From Kineosporiaceae bacterium (lineage in GTDB: Bacteria; Actinomycetota; Actinomycetes; Actinomycetales; Kineosporiaceae): DNA of 38,079 bases. Below the pieces are notes generated by a model. The model searched no databases, had not been told where the DNA came from, and worked only from the letters and a program-made list of their open reading frames with translations. The stretch covers positions 1-38,079 of the forward strand of contig JAEUJN010000070.1 in NCBI GenBank assembly GCA_016794595.1, written 5' to 3'. This document shows, piece by piece, positions 14,230 through 21,943 of this stretch. The translations under genes and the position numbers were made by a program. Every line of letters starts with the position of its first letter. Position 1 is the first letter of the stretch.

Positions 14230-15513
14230 ATGGCGTACCCGCCCTCGGACCGAGACCGGGACCGGGTCGAGATCCTCGACCTCGGACCGGTGGGGGCACG
14301 TGCGCAGGGACCGGACGGGGATGGCCAGCGCCAGGGGATCCGCCGGCTGTGGCTGTTCGCGCTGTTGATCCTGAGCTTGCTCGGCGGTGCCCTGCTCTGG
14401 CCCCGGGAAGAGGTCGGCCAGCCCTCCGCGGCGCCGTCCGCCGGCAGGTCCGCGGCGCCCTCGCCGTCCACGACGGCGCCGGGGTCGGGGGCATCTCCGG
14501 GTGCCGGTGTCCAGGGATCGGCGGGCTCCTCGGTGGCCACCTCCCCGCCGGCGACCCAGATCTCGCTGGGGCGACCGTTGCTGCCCGGCTCCCCGCCCTG
14601 GGAACTGGTGGGGGTCGCCGCCGACAACGGTGATCTGATCAGGGTCGAGCCGGCCACCGGGCGGATGGTGCGGATTCGACTCGGCTGGACCGTGTTCACC
14701 GGCGAGGCGCGGGTGTTCGCCGGGTCCGACGAAGTCCTGGTGATCTCGCCTGCCGGGCAGGAGGCGGTGGTCGTCGAGGACGGTGCCCCAGTGCGCCGTG
14801 CCCCCGGCCTGGCCCAGGCCTCACCTCTGGAAGGGGTGGATCAGAACCACGTGTGGGTGCCGTACGCCAACCGGATCGTGCTGACCGCCCTGGACGGTGC
14901 CGCGACCCGGACCAGCGTCGCGCTGCCGGCAATGGGCCCGCTCCACGGCGGCGTCTCCGAGGACGGTGGGGGCGGGCTGTTGGTGTCCAGCCCGGCCGGC
15001 GGGGTCTACACGGCCGGCCCCGACGGGATCCGGCGGATCTCGGTGGGGACGGTTCTGGCGGTGGGCCCGGTGGGCTGGCTGGTGCTCGAGTGCGACGATC
15101 GGCTGCGCTGCGCCCGGGTGCTGATCGACCGGCGGGACGGCGCGCGGCGCGAGGTGCCGGGGCTGCCCGAGGGGCTGGCGGTGCCCGGCCGGATCTCGCC
15201 CGACGGCGCCCGCGCAGTGATCACCCGCTGGACCCAGGACGGTCAGGTGCAGGAGCTGACGGACCTGTCCACCGGCACCTCCCGCGGCCTCGGCGTCACC
15301 GCGGCGGAGAACCCGGAGGGCGCTGCGGCCTGGAGCCCGGACGGGCGATGGCTGGTTCTGCTGCGGGGTGAGTACGGCTCACCGGTCGTCGTCGATGCGT
15401 GCACCGGGACGCCGCGCGTGCTCGGGGTGGACCTTCCCCGGCTGGCGGCCATGGACGTCCGTGACCTGGTCCCGACCAGGCAGCGCCCCCGGCCAGCCTG
15501 CCCGTCCCGTTGA
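14230..15513 (+). CDS. Membrane-anchored propeller-like protein of unknown function
   Basis: 427 residues from ATG at 14230. The N-terminal about 38 residues are charged and cytosolic, followed by one helix (RLWLFALLILSLLGGALLW, about 39-57), a Pro/Ser/Ala-rich stalk (about 58-115) and an extracytoplasmic domain of repeated short strands (LIRVEPATGRMVRI, SPDGARAVITRW, AAWSPDGRWLVLLRG), typical of WD40/TolB-like propellers. One Cys pair (LECDDRLRCARV) could form a disulfide. No catalytic motif is visible, so a sensor or scaffold role at the cell surface is only an inference. Confidence 0.7.
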   Translation: MAYPPSDRDRDRVEILDLGPVGARAQGPDGDGQRQGIRRLWLFALLILSLLGGALLWPREEVGQPSAAPSAGRSAAPSPSTTAPGSGASPGAGVQGSAGSSVATSPPATQISLGRPLLPGSPPWELVGVAADNGDLIRVEPATGRMVRIRLGWTVFTGEARVFAGSDEVLVISPAGQEAVVVEDGAPVRRAPGLAQASPLEGVDQNHVWVPYANRIVLTALDGAATRTSVALPAMGPLHGGVSEDGGGGLLVSSPAGGVYTAGPDGIRRISVGTVLAVGPVGWLVLECDDRLRCARVLIDRRDGARREVPGLPEGLAVPGRISPDGARAVITRWTQDGQVQELTDLSTGTSRGLGVTAAENPEGAAAWSPDGRWLVLLRGEYGSPVVVDACTGTPRVLGVDLPRLAAMDVRDLVPTRQRPRPACPSR

Positions 15514-15607
15514 CCGCTGGCGGTCGAGGGCCGCGGCGCGCGGGCCAGGGCACCCTCGTGGAGGGAGCTGTCGCCCCGGGGACCACGGCCTTCCCAGGTA
15601 CTCTGAC

Positions 15608-15620
15608 TTTGTCCTATCAT
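15608..15620 (+). promoter_or_regulatory. IolR-type operator candidate before the transaldolase-family gene
   Basis: TTTGTCCTATCA (15608-15619) differs at one base from TTTGTCCTAACA found on the minus strand at 19438-19449 beside iolC, and shares the TGTCCT core with the site at 19389-19400. It overlaps TATCAT (15615-15620), a possible -10 element, and is followed by about 65 bp of leader. The rest of the gap from 15514 shows no gene. Position and identity suggest repression of the transaldolase-family gene by the GntR regulator at 18555. Confidence 0.55.
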
Positions 15621-15686
15621 TGCGAGTAAGTAGTTTCATGCTCGGAGAGGTGTGGGGCCGTCGGCCCTGCCGGATCAGGAGAGTCG

Positions 15687-16805
15687 ATGACCCCGACCAC
15701 GACCGCGACCGTGACACCTGACGCCGTGGCCACCGGCACCGGCCCGCTGCTGGAGATGACGCGTACGACGCCCACCTGCCTGTGGAACGACTCCGCCGAC
15801 CCGCGCGAACTCGCCGAGTCGATGACCTTCGGGGCGGTGGGCGCCACCTGCAACCCGGTGATCGCCCTGGCCGTGATCAAGGCGGATCTGCCCACCTGGC
15901 AGCGGCGGATCGTCGAGCTCGCTGCCGCCCACCCCACGGCCACCGAGGACGCGATCGGCTGGATGGTGGTCGAGGAGTTGTCGGTCAACGCCGCCGCCCT
16001 GCTGCACCCGATCTTCGTCGAGCACCAGGGCCTCAACGGGCGCTTGTCGGTGCAGACCGATCCCCGACTGCACCGGGACGTCGCCGGGCTGGTCGAGCAG
16101 GCGGTGCACTTCAGCACGTTGGCCGAGAACATCATCGTCAAGATCCCGGCCACCGCGGCCGGAGTGGCGGCGATGGAGGAGGCCACCTACCGCGGCGTGA
16201 GCATCAACGCCACGGTGTCCTTCACGGTCTCGCAGGCGCTGGCCGTCGGCGAGGCCGTCGAGCGCGGGTTGCGCCGCCGCGAGGCCGAGGGGCTGGACAC
16301 CTCGACCATGGGCCCGGTGTGCACGATCATGGTCGGCCGGCTGGACGACTGGATGAAGGTCTCCGCCGAGAAGGCCAAGGTCACCATCGACCCGGGCTAC
16401 TTCGAGTGGGCCGGGGTGGCCGCGCTCAAGCGGGCCTATGCGATCTACCAGGAGCGGGGCTACCGGACCCGGCTGCTGTCCGCAGCCTTCCGCAATCACA
16501 TGCACTGGAGCCAGTTCATCGGTGGCACCGTGGTCGTCTCACCCCCCTTCGGGTGGCAGAAACGGTTCAACACCAGTGGGATCGACGCCCGGCCGCGGAT
16601 GGACGACCCGGTCGACCCGGTGGTGGTCGAGACCCTGTACACCCAGCTGGCCGAGTTCCGCCGGGGTTACGACCCCGACGGCCTGACGCCCGAGGAGTTC
16701 GACTCCTACGGGGCCACCCGGCGCACGTTGCGCCAGTTCCTGGCCGCCACCAACGAGCTCGAGTCCCTGGTCCGCGACGTGCTGGTGCCCAACCCCGACA
16801 AGTGA
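15687..16805 (+). CDS. Transaldolase-family protein (class I aldolase fold)
   Basis: 372 residues from ATG at 15687, ribosome site aggaga. TIM-barrel class I aldolase of the Tal/Fsa family: TCLWNDSADPRELAESM, GAVGATCNPVIALAVIK (first-strand Asp and the TNP-like motif), DAIGWMVVEELSVNAAALL, and the Schiff-base lysine in IIVKIPATAAG at about residue 152, then SINATVSFTVSQALAV and a C-terminal substrate-loop domain. Length is like mycobacterial Tal, but the N-terminus is unlike the central-pathway enzyme. Such proteins transfer or cleave a dihydroxyacetone unit. The operator shared with iolC suggests a role in inositol breakdown, perhaps cleaving 5-dehydro-2-deoxygluconate 6-phosphate. That step assignment is an inference. 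Confidence 0.85.
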   Translation: MTPTTTATVTPDAVATGTGPLLEMTRTTPTCLWNDSADPRELAESMTFGAVGATCNPVIALAVIKADLPTWQRRIVELAAAHPTATEDAIGWMVVEELSVNAAALLHPIFVEHQGLNGRLSVQTDPRLHRDVAGLVEQAVHFSTLAENIIVKIPATAAGVAAMEEATYRGVSINATVSFTVSQALAVGEAVERGLRRREAEGLDTSTMGPVCTIMVGRLDDWMKVSAEKAKVTIDPGYFEWAGVAALKRAYAIYQERGYRTRLLSAAFRNHMHWSQFIGGTVVVSPPFGWQKRFNTSGIDARPRMDDPVDPVVVETLYTQLAEFRRGYDPDGLTPEEFDSYGATRRTLRQFLAATNELESLVRDVLVPNPDK

Positions 16806-16807
16806 CT

Positions 16808-16850
16808 CGTGATCCACGCACATCCCAACAGTCGAAAGTGCATGATCACG
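16808..16850. terminator. Hairpin after the transaldolase gene
   Basis: CGTGATC...GCAC (16808-16821) can pair with GTGC..GATCACG (16838-16850) around a 16-nt loop, leaving a small internal bulge (CAC/AT). It starts 3 bp after the stop codon, as a terminator would, but is followed by G rather than T residues. The same sequence occurs near the IS30 transposase end (37937-37951), so it may instead be a mobile-element or interspersed-repeat remnant. The stretch 16851-17019 shows no gene. Confidence 0.45.
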
Positions 16851-17019
16851 GGGGCAGGGGGAATGTGTGTCCTGGCTGCGCTCTCGTGGCGCTCGGCCGG
16901 GACGGCTTCACCGTGGCGTGGAGGCGAGTGGGTGATCCGCGGTGGTCCGAGGTGTCGACGCCGTGCGGGATCACCTCGTGTGGGTCGATGCTCGGCCTTC
17001 CCTGTGACGGTCGTCGATC

Positions 17020-17523
17020 TCACGGGCGCGCATCGGGTGGGGATTCCTCGGCAATCACCAAGGCGCGGTCGAGCAAGGCCGAGGCGCGATCCAACTCGAT
17101 CCGGCCCAGCTGCGTTCCGACGCGGTTCGACCACTCGCGCTGAGCCACTTGGATCGTCCGCAAGGACGCCCGCCCAGCATCGGTGATGTCGAGCAACTGG
17201 GCCCGCTTGTGGCGTGCGTTGAGCTCATAGCGAGCAGCGCCACCCTCCACGAGCGCATCCGCCAACCGCTGCACACCCTGGCGCGCCAGGCCCATGGAGC
17301 GAGCGATGTCGGCGACGGTCGCCGGCTGGGTGTCTATGCGTTCGAGAACCAGCCACCTCGCCAGGGTCTGCCCGCCGTGCCGGGCGAGCATCTCGCCTGC
17401 GGCAGTCAACCGGTGGCTGAGCGGGAAGACCCTCATCAGGAAGTCGGTGAAGGCCCTTCCTTCAGGGGACCAGTCAGGGACATTGACAACATGTTGTCTA
17501 TTTGACATCATGTTGTCAATCAT
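17020..17523 (-). CDS. MarR-family transcriptional regulator
   Basis: Up to 167 residues. Winged-helix core: HGGQTLARWLVLERI, PATVADIARSMGLARQGVQRLADALVEGG (recognition helix), ARHKRAQLLDITDAGRASL (wing), then a dimerisation helix. Start is uncertain: ATGs lie at 17523, 17511 and 17508, inside the operator region and without a clear ribosome site, so a leaderless message from 17508 is possible. It is divergent from an NmrA-type reductase 24 bp away, with two palindromes overlapping its first codons, pointing to autorepression and control of the reductase by an electrophile or redox ligand. AT content here is higher than around it. Confidence 0.88.
   Translation of the reverse strand: MIDNMMSNRQHVVNVPDWSPEGRAFTDFLMRVFPLSHRLTAAGEMLARHGGQTLARWLVLERIDTQPATVADIARSMGLARQGVQRLADALVEGGAARYELNARHKRAQLLDITDAGRASLRTIQVAQREWSNRVGTQLGRIELDRASALLDRALVIAEESPPDARP
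17485..17519. promoter_or_regulatory. Two tandem MarR operator palindromes
   Basis: GACAACATGTTGTC (17485-17498) is a perfect 14-bp palindrome. TTGACATCATGTTGTCAA (17502-17519) is an 18-bp palindrome with one mismatched pair. Their centres are 19 bp apart, roughly two helical turns, so two MarR dimers could bind the same face. TTGACA hexamers within them can serve as -35 elements on both strands, so bound regulator would block both promoters. They cover the first codons of the marR reading frame if it starts at 17523. Confidence 0.8.
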
Positions 17524-17547
17524 ACGCCGAGCCTCACTGGAGTAGCC

Positions 17548-18402
17548 ATGACCATTCTCGTCACCGGTGCGACCGGACCGATCGGGCGAAGCCTCGTATC
17601 CCGCTTGGTAGCGGCAGGGGTGGAGGTCAGGGCTACCTCGCGGACCCCGGAGTCAGCCGGCATGCCTGCGGGTGTCCATGTCGTGGGAGGGGACTTCGCG
17701 ACGGGCCAGCTCTCCGGAGAGGCTCTGGAAGGGGTGAGCAAGGCCTTCCTGTTCCCGGCACTGGGTGGCGTCGACGGGTTCCTGGCCAGGGCCAGCGCGG
17801 CCGAGATCGAGCACCTGGTGGTCCTGTCCTCCTTGTCTGCTGCGCGTGAACACGAGCGAGACCACGGGTCCTTCAGCAGTACCCACCACCTGGCCATCGA
17901 GTCGGCCGTACAGGCGTCGGGTATACCCCACACGATCCTTCGCCCCGGCAACCTGGCGAACAACCTGCTGTTCTGGGCGTGGCCGATCAAGACCGCCGGA
18001 ACCGTCGAGGACCCTTATCCGACGTCCGCTCAGACCCTCCTTCACGAGGCCGATGTGGCTGCCGTCGCGGCCGAGACCCTGCTCGGCGACGGACACCTCG
18101 ACAAGGTCTACCCCCTCACAGGCCCCGAGGTTGTCACGCGTCGCGAGCAGTTGGCGACGATCGGGCGGGCGATCGGTCGAGAGCTCACCATGGTCGAGAT
18201 CAGCCCCCGGACATTCCGCGCTCAGATGTCACACTTCATGCCGCCTCCTGCGGTCGAGATGCTGCTCGACTGCTGGTCCGACACGGTGGACCAGCCGGAC
18301 ATCCCGCTGGAGACGGTCGCAGCGGTGACCGGGCGCCCCGCGAGAGGACTCGACGAGTGGGCCACCGACCACCGCGCGGACTTCGTCCAGGCCCGAGACT
18401 GA
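17548..18402 (+). CDS. NmrA-like NAD(P)H-binding oxidoreductase
   Basis: 284 residues from ATG at 17548. Atypical short-chain dehydrogenase fold: MTILVTGATGPIGRSLVSRL (GxxGxxG dinucleotide motif), VRATSRTPES, VVGGDFATGQL, VVLSSLSA, HTILRPGNLANNLLFW, VYPLTGPEVVTRREQL. No YxxxK catalytic pair is evident (SSTHHLAIESA at that place), as in NmrA/QOR2-type proteins, which act as quinone reductases or redox sensors. Control by the divergent MarR regulator suggests response to a quinone or other electrophile. Codon use is slightly less GC3-rich than in neighbours, which fits acquisition by transfer. Confidence 0.85.
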   Translation: MTILVTGATGPIGRSLVSRLVAAGVEVRATSRTPESAGMPAGVHVVGGDFATGQLSGEALEGVSKAFLFPALGGVDGFLARASAAEIEHLVVLSSLSAAREHERDHGSFSSTHHLAIESAVQASGIPHTILRPGNLANNLLFWAWPIKTAGTVEDPYPTSAQTLLHEADVAAVAAETLLGDGHLDKVYPLTGPEVVTRREQLATIGRAIGRELTMVEISPRTFRAQMSHFMPPPAVEMLLDCWSDTVDQPDIPLETVAAVTGRPARGLDEWATDHRADFVQARD

Positions 18403-18444
18403 GGGCCTGACGAACGCCATGCGCCACCCGACCCGCGCCCCCAA

Positions 18445-18542
18445 CCCGCTCATACTCCGCTGGTGACGCGCAGCGGTCGTCGTAGAGCCCCGAATCGCGT
18501 CACCCGCGGAGCATGAGCCGGCACCCGGGGAGCATGAGCGGG
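18445..18542. repeat. Long imperfect palindrome with a third repeat copy
   Basis: Arm 18445-18470 and arm 18496-18521 are inverted copies matching at 23 of 26 positions, separated by 25 nt, and include perfect GGTGACGCG / CGCGTCACC. A further copy of the outer part, GGGGAGCATGAGCGGG (18527-18542), follows directly as a direct repeat of 18506-18521. It lies between the converging ends of the NmrA-type gene and the GntR gene. It can form a strong hairpin, so a two-way terminator is the simple reading; a REP-like interspersed element or insertion boundary is possible. Confidence 0.7.
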
Positions 18543-18554
18543 TTGTGGGAGGGG

Positions 18555-19343
18555 TCAGGCCAGCATGCTGAGGGCGAAGCTGTAGCGGGACGCCGCGTAG
18601 AGGTGGCTGCCGAACTCGACGATGCGCCCGTGGTCGTCGAAGGCCGTGCGCTGCATGGTGAGCAGGGCGGCACCGCGGCGTTCGCCCAGCAACTTGGCCT
18701 CCTCGGCGGTGGCGGTGCGGGCGCCGATCGTCTGGTCGGCGGCGTGCAGTTGCACGCCGACGCTGCGGATGACCTGGTAGAGCCCCTGCCGCTCGAGCGC
18801 CTCGGCGTCCAGGGCCTCGGCCAGGCCGGAGATGGTGTGCGGCAGGTAGTTGCACATCCGGGCGATCGGTCGTCCGGCGGCCGACCGCAGCCGAACCAGC
18901 ACGCTGATCTCGCTGCCCGGCTCGACGCCCAGGGTGGCGGCCAGCTCGGCCGTGGCGGGCTCGACCTTCAGGGACAGCACCGTGGTGGTCGGCTTCTGGC
19001 CGCTGGCGGCCAGGTCCTCGTACAGGCTGCTCAGCCCGAGTGGACGGCGCACCTTCGGCTGGACGACGCGGGTCCCGATCCCGCGCCGGCGCACCAGGAC
19101 GCCCTTGTCGACCAGGTACTGCATGGCCCGACGCATCGTCGGGCGGGACAGGCCGAGCTGCTCGGCCAGCAGGATCTCGTTGTCCAGGCGGGTCCCGGGG
19201 GGCAGGACTCCCTCGGTGATGGCCTTCTCCAGTGCCTCGGCGACCTGGAAGTAGAGCGGGACCGGGCTCGAACGGTCCAGTCGCAACGTGGCCAGCAGCT
19301 GCTGCGCGTCGCTCGGTGCCACCGGCGCGCTCTGCTCGCTCAC
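18555..19343 (-). CDS. iolR: GntR/UTRA (HutC-type) regulator, probable inositol regulator
   Basis: 262 residues from ATG at 19343. GntR winged helix at about 24-95 (PVPLYFQVAEALEKAI, RLDNEILLAEQLGLSRPTMRRAMQYLVDKG, RRRGIGTRVVQ) and a UTRA ligand domain at about 110-255 (SLYEDLAASGQKP, CNYLPHTISGLAEAL, LLTMQRTAFDDHGRIVEFGSHLY). It is divergent from iolC, and the gap carries TGTCC/GGACA sites matching one before the transaldolase-family gene. The expected role is a repressor of inositol genes released by a pathway intermediate. The symbol rests on context. Confidence 0.85.
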   Translation of the reverse strand: MSEQSAPVAPSDAQQLLATLRLDRSSPVPLYFQVAEALEKAITEGVLPPGTRLDNEILLAEQLGLSRPTMRRAMQYLVDKGVLVRRRGIGTRVVQPKVRRPLGLSSLYEDLAASGQKPTTTVLSLKVEPATAELAATLGVEPGSEISVLVRLRSAAGRPIARMCNYLPHTISGLAEALDAEALERQGLYQVIRSVGVQLHAADQTIGARTATAEEAKLLGERRGAALLTMQRTAFDDHGRIVEFGSHLYAASRYSFALSMLA

Positions 19344-19388
19344 GTCAGCAGTATGCGCAGGCCGGAGGGCAAAGTCATCTCCTCGGGA

Positions 19389-19449
19389 TGACAGGACAAT
19401 GTCAGGATGAGGACATCTTCTCTGGACTCTGTCCGATTGTTAGGACAAA
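19389..19449. promoter_or_regulatory. Cluster of TGTCC/GGACA operator sites between iolR and iolC
   Basis: On the minus strand TTTGTCCTAACA lies at 19438-19449 and ATTGTCCTGTCA at 19389-19400. On the plus strand TGTCC (19430-19434) and GGACA (19443-19447) form a dyad with 8-bp spacer, and ATGTC (19399) / GACAT (19412) a weaker pair. The core TGTCCTAACA agrees with the KGWCHTRACA motif I recall for Corynebacterium IolR. Sites close to both starts fit control of iolC and autoregulation. Confidence 0.65.
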
Positions 19450-19506
19450 CTGTGAACGAGAGAATGCCCCGGTGACTGACCGGCCGAGCAGACGAGAGGC
19501 ACCGGT

Positions 19507-20496
19507 GTGGACGAGCTGACCAGCGCGATCGAGGTGCTGACCGTCGGCCGGGTCGGCGTCGACCTCTACCCGCAGCAATCGGGCGTCCCGCTGGCCGACG
19601 TGACCACCTTCGCCAAGTTCCTCGGGGGGACGGCGACCAACGTGGCCGTCGGCGCCGCCCGGCTCGGGCACGCCAGCGCCGTCCTGACCAAGGTCGGGCC
19701 GGACGGCTTCGGTGACTTCGTCCGGCAGGCGATGCGCCGGTTCGGGGTCGATCCCCGCTACGTCGGCACCGCCCAGGGCCTGCAGACCCCGATCGCCTTC
19801 TGTGAGCTGAACCCGCCCGAGGACCCGCCCCTGCTGTTCTACCGGGCGCCGGTGGCACCCGACCTGACCCTGGTGGCCGACGACGTCCCGTGGCCGCAGG
19901 TCAGCGACGTCCGGCTGCTGTGGATCACCGCGGCCGGGGCCTCGCGCGAGCCTGCACGCTCGACCCAGCTGGAGATGCTCGCCCGCCGGGGGCGCCCCGA
20001 GGCGGCCAAGGGCCGGTTCACGGTGCTCGACCTCGACTGGCGGCCGATGTTCTGGAACTCGGTACAGCAGGCCCGCATCGAGTACGGCCGCATGCTGCGC
20101 CACGCCAACGTGGCGATCGGCAACCGCACCGAGGTCGAGGTTGCGGTCGGCACCGGCGACCCGGCCGAGGCCGCCGTCCGGCTGCTCGACCTCGGGGTCG
20201 AGGTCGCGGTGGTCAAGAAGGGGGCGGACGGCGTGCTGGTCGCCACCGCCGACGGCGCCACCACGGTCGCTCCCCAGCGGGTGGAGGTGGTCAACGGGCT
20301 CGGAGCGGGGGACGCCTTCGGAGCCGCGATGGTGCACGGCCTGCTGTCCGGCTGGGACCCGGCTCGGTGTGCCGCCTACGGCAACGCCGCCGGCGCCATC
20401 GTGGCCTCACACCTGGCCTGCGCCGACGCCATGCCCACCATCGAGGAGCTGGACGCCTTCCTCGCCGGGTCTCACCCCGACCGGGAGCCACAGTGA
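19507..20496 (+). CDS. iolC: 5-dehydro-2-deoxygluconokinase
   Basis: 329 residues from GTG at 19507, with gagagg upstream. PfkB/ribokinase-fold sugar kinase: TVGRVGVDLYPQQSGVPLAD, FLGGTATNVAVGAARLG, QTPIAFCELNPPEDPPLLFYR (IolC-specific stretch), DWRPMFWNS, and the ATP/anion-hole motif NGLGAGDAFGAAMVHGLL with catalytic Asp. It phosphorylates 5-dehydro-2-deoxygluconate in myo-inositol breakdown. It is not fused to a DUF2090 aldolase as in many proteobacteria. It overlaps the next gene by GTGA at 20493. Operator-like sites lie upstream. Confidence 0.93.
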   Translation: MDELTSAIEVLTVGRVGVDLYPQQSGVPLADVTTFAKFLGGTATNVAVGAARLGHASAVLTKVGPDGFGDFVRQAMRRFGVDPRYVGTAQGLQTPIAFCELNPPEDPPLLFYRAPVAPDLTLVADDVPWPQVSDVRLLWITAAGASREPARSTQLEMLARRGRPEAAKGRFTVLDLDWRPMFWNSVQQARIEYGRMLRHANVAIGNRTEVEVAVGTGDPAEAAVRLLDLGVEVAVVKKGADGVLVATADGATTVAPQRVEVVNGLGAGDAFGAAMVHGLLSGWDPARCAAYGNAAGAIVASHLACADAMPTIEELDAFLAGSHPDREPQ

Positions 20497-20870
20497 TCGC
20501 CGAAGGGTTCGGCGACCAGGCGCCGGCCGCGTCACCGAGCCGGCTCGCCACGGCCCTGGCCAAGGTCGAGCCCCTTGCGTACACGCGCGACGCCACAGGG
20601 TCACCGGTGTTGCTCAGGGATGCCGGTGCGCTGGCCCGGGCTACTACGGTGGCTTCGGCGCTCGGCACCTCGAGTGCCGACACCAGGCTGAAGATGCCCA
20701 TGTGTGAGGAGCCGGACGTGGTTCTCGGAGCGACGACGCTGCCCTGCGTCGTGCGCGGGCTCGTCGTCGGCCGGTCCCTGCTCCACCCGCCGGACGGCGA
20801 CGTCGCCGGCGCAGTCGAGGCCGCCGCGAAGGTGCTCCGCGGGTCGGGCGAGGAGGAACCGTCGCCATGA
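20493..20870 (+). pseudogene. C-terminal remnant of a Cgl0159-family (beta/alpha)8 aldolase-like gene
   Basis: 125 codons open from GTG at 20493 to TGA at 20870, coupled by 4-bp overlaps to iolC and iolB. The segment ALGTSSADTRLKMPMCEEPD, then VVLGATTLP, then CVVRGLVVGRSLLHPPDG resembles the end of the aldolase-like protein found at this place in actinobacterial iol operons (about 290 residues, with a LLLGG-containing stretch between ATTLP and VRGLVVGR). Here the N-terminal half or more of the barrel is absent and the piece between ATTLP and VRG is deleted, so it cannot form a TIM barrel. The reading frame and overlaps are intact, so a short protein may still be made. Family match is from memory. 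Confidence 0.55.
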
Positions 20871-21841
20871 GCGAGTCCGCGCTGCACCATTCGTGGCTGA
20901 CCCTGGCCGGGCCGGGGGCCGGGGATCTACTGACCCTCACCCCCGAGAAGGCCGGCTGGACCTACTGCGGCCTGCGCGTGGTGCGGCTCGAACCGGGTGA
21001 GCTGCGCCGATTCCCGACCGGCGCGGAGGAGTTCTTCGTCCTGCCACTGGCCGGGGGGCTGACCCTCGAGGTCGGCCCGCAGAACTCCCCGGCGATCACC
21101 GAGGCCCGCTACGCGCTGACCGGGCGGGCCACCGCGTTCGACCGGGTGAGCGACTTCGCCTACGTCGGGCGGGACAGCCTGATCACCATGGTCAGCGCCA
21201 ACGGGGCCGAGGTGGCCCTGCCCTCGGCCCGGTGTGAGAAACGCCTGCCGCCGAAGTACGGTGCGGCGGACGCGGTCGCGGTCGAGATCCGGGGAACCGG
21301 ACCTTCCACCCGGCAGGTCAACGCCTTCGGGGTCCCCGGCCGGTGGGACCACGCGGAGAAGCTGATCGCGGTCGAACTGATCACCCCGCCGGGCAACTGG
21401 TCGAGCTACCCGCCACACAAGCACGACGTCACCGAGGGCTGCCCGGTGGTCAACGAGGAGATCTACTTCTACAAGATCGCCGGGCACGACCAGGTCAGCC
21501 ACAGCCGCGAGGGGTTCGGCTATCACCGCACCTACACCGGCCCCGAGCACGAGGACGCCGGCCTGACCCCGCTCGACGAGTTCATCGAGGTCCGCGACGG
21601 TGACCTGGTGCGTGTGCCCCACGGCTATCACGGCCCGTGCGTGGCGGCGCCGGGCTACCCGATGTACTACCTCAACGTCATGGCAGGGCCGGCGCCCGAC
21701 CGGTCGATGGCCTTCTGCGACGACCCCACCCACGGGTGGATCCGGGACACCTGGGACGGCGCTGCCGCCGACCCGCGCTGCCCGGTCACCACTCACGAGG
21801 GCCGCACCGACGGCCTGCGGGCCGATCTCGGGCGGATGTGA
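20867..21841 (+). CDS. iolB: 5-deoxy-glucuronate isomerase
   Basis: 324 residues from ATG at 20867 with ribosome site gaggagg. Bicupin fold: first cupin from about residue 10 (TYCGLRVVRLEPGELRRF, EEFFVLPLAGG), second with the metal-binding set NWSSYPPHKHDV, EEIYFYKIAGH and VRVPHGYHGPCVAAPGYPMY, and the C-terminal AFCDDPTHGWIRDTW typical of IolB. It converts 5-deoxy-glucuronate to 5-dehydro-2-deoxygluconate, just before the IolC step. The start overlaps the end of the preceding remnant (ATGA). Full length for the family. Confidence 0.94.
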   Translation: MSESALHHSWLTLAGPGAGDLLTLTPEKAGWTYCGLRVVRLEPGELRRFPTGAEEFFVLPLAGGLTLEVGPQNSPAITEARYALTGRATAFDRVSDFAYVGRDSLITMVSANGAEVALPSARCEKRLPPKYGAADAVAVEIRGTGPSTRQVNAFGVPGRWDHAEKLIAVELITPPGNWSSYPPHKHDVTEGCPVVNEEIYFYKIAGHDQVSHSREGFGYHRTYTGPEHEDAGLTPLDEFIEVRDGDLVRVPHGYHGPCVAAPGYPMYYLNVMAGPAPDRSMAFCDDPTHGWIRDTWDGAAADPRCPVTTHEGRTDGLRADLGRM

Positions 21842-21943
21842 CGACCGCGGCCGGAGGTGACGCCCGCCCCTCCACCCTCGACCCCCTCGAGTACCCAGCA
21901 TCGTGAAACCCCTTGCACCACCGACATTCTCCGGGAGTAGCCG

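Noticed and set aside
16809-17186. 125-codon plus-strand frame after the transaldolase gene
   Set aside because: It starts inside the hairpin, overlaps marR antisense, and has no family features.
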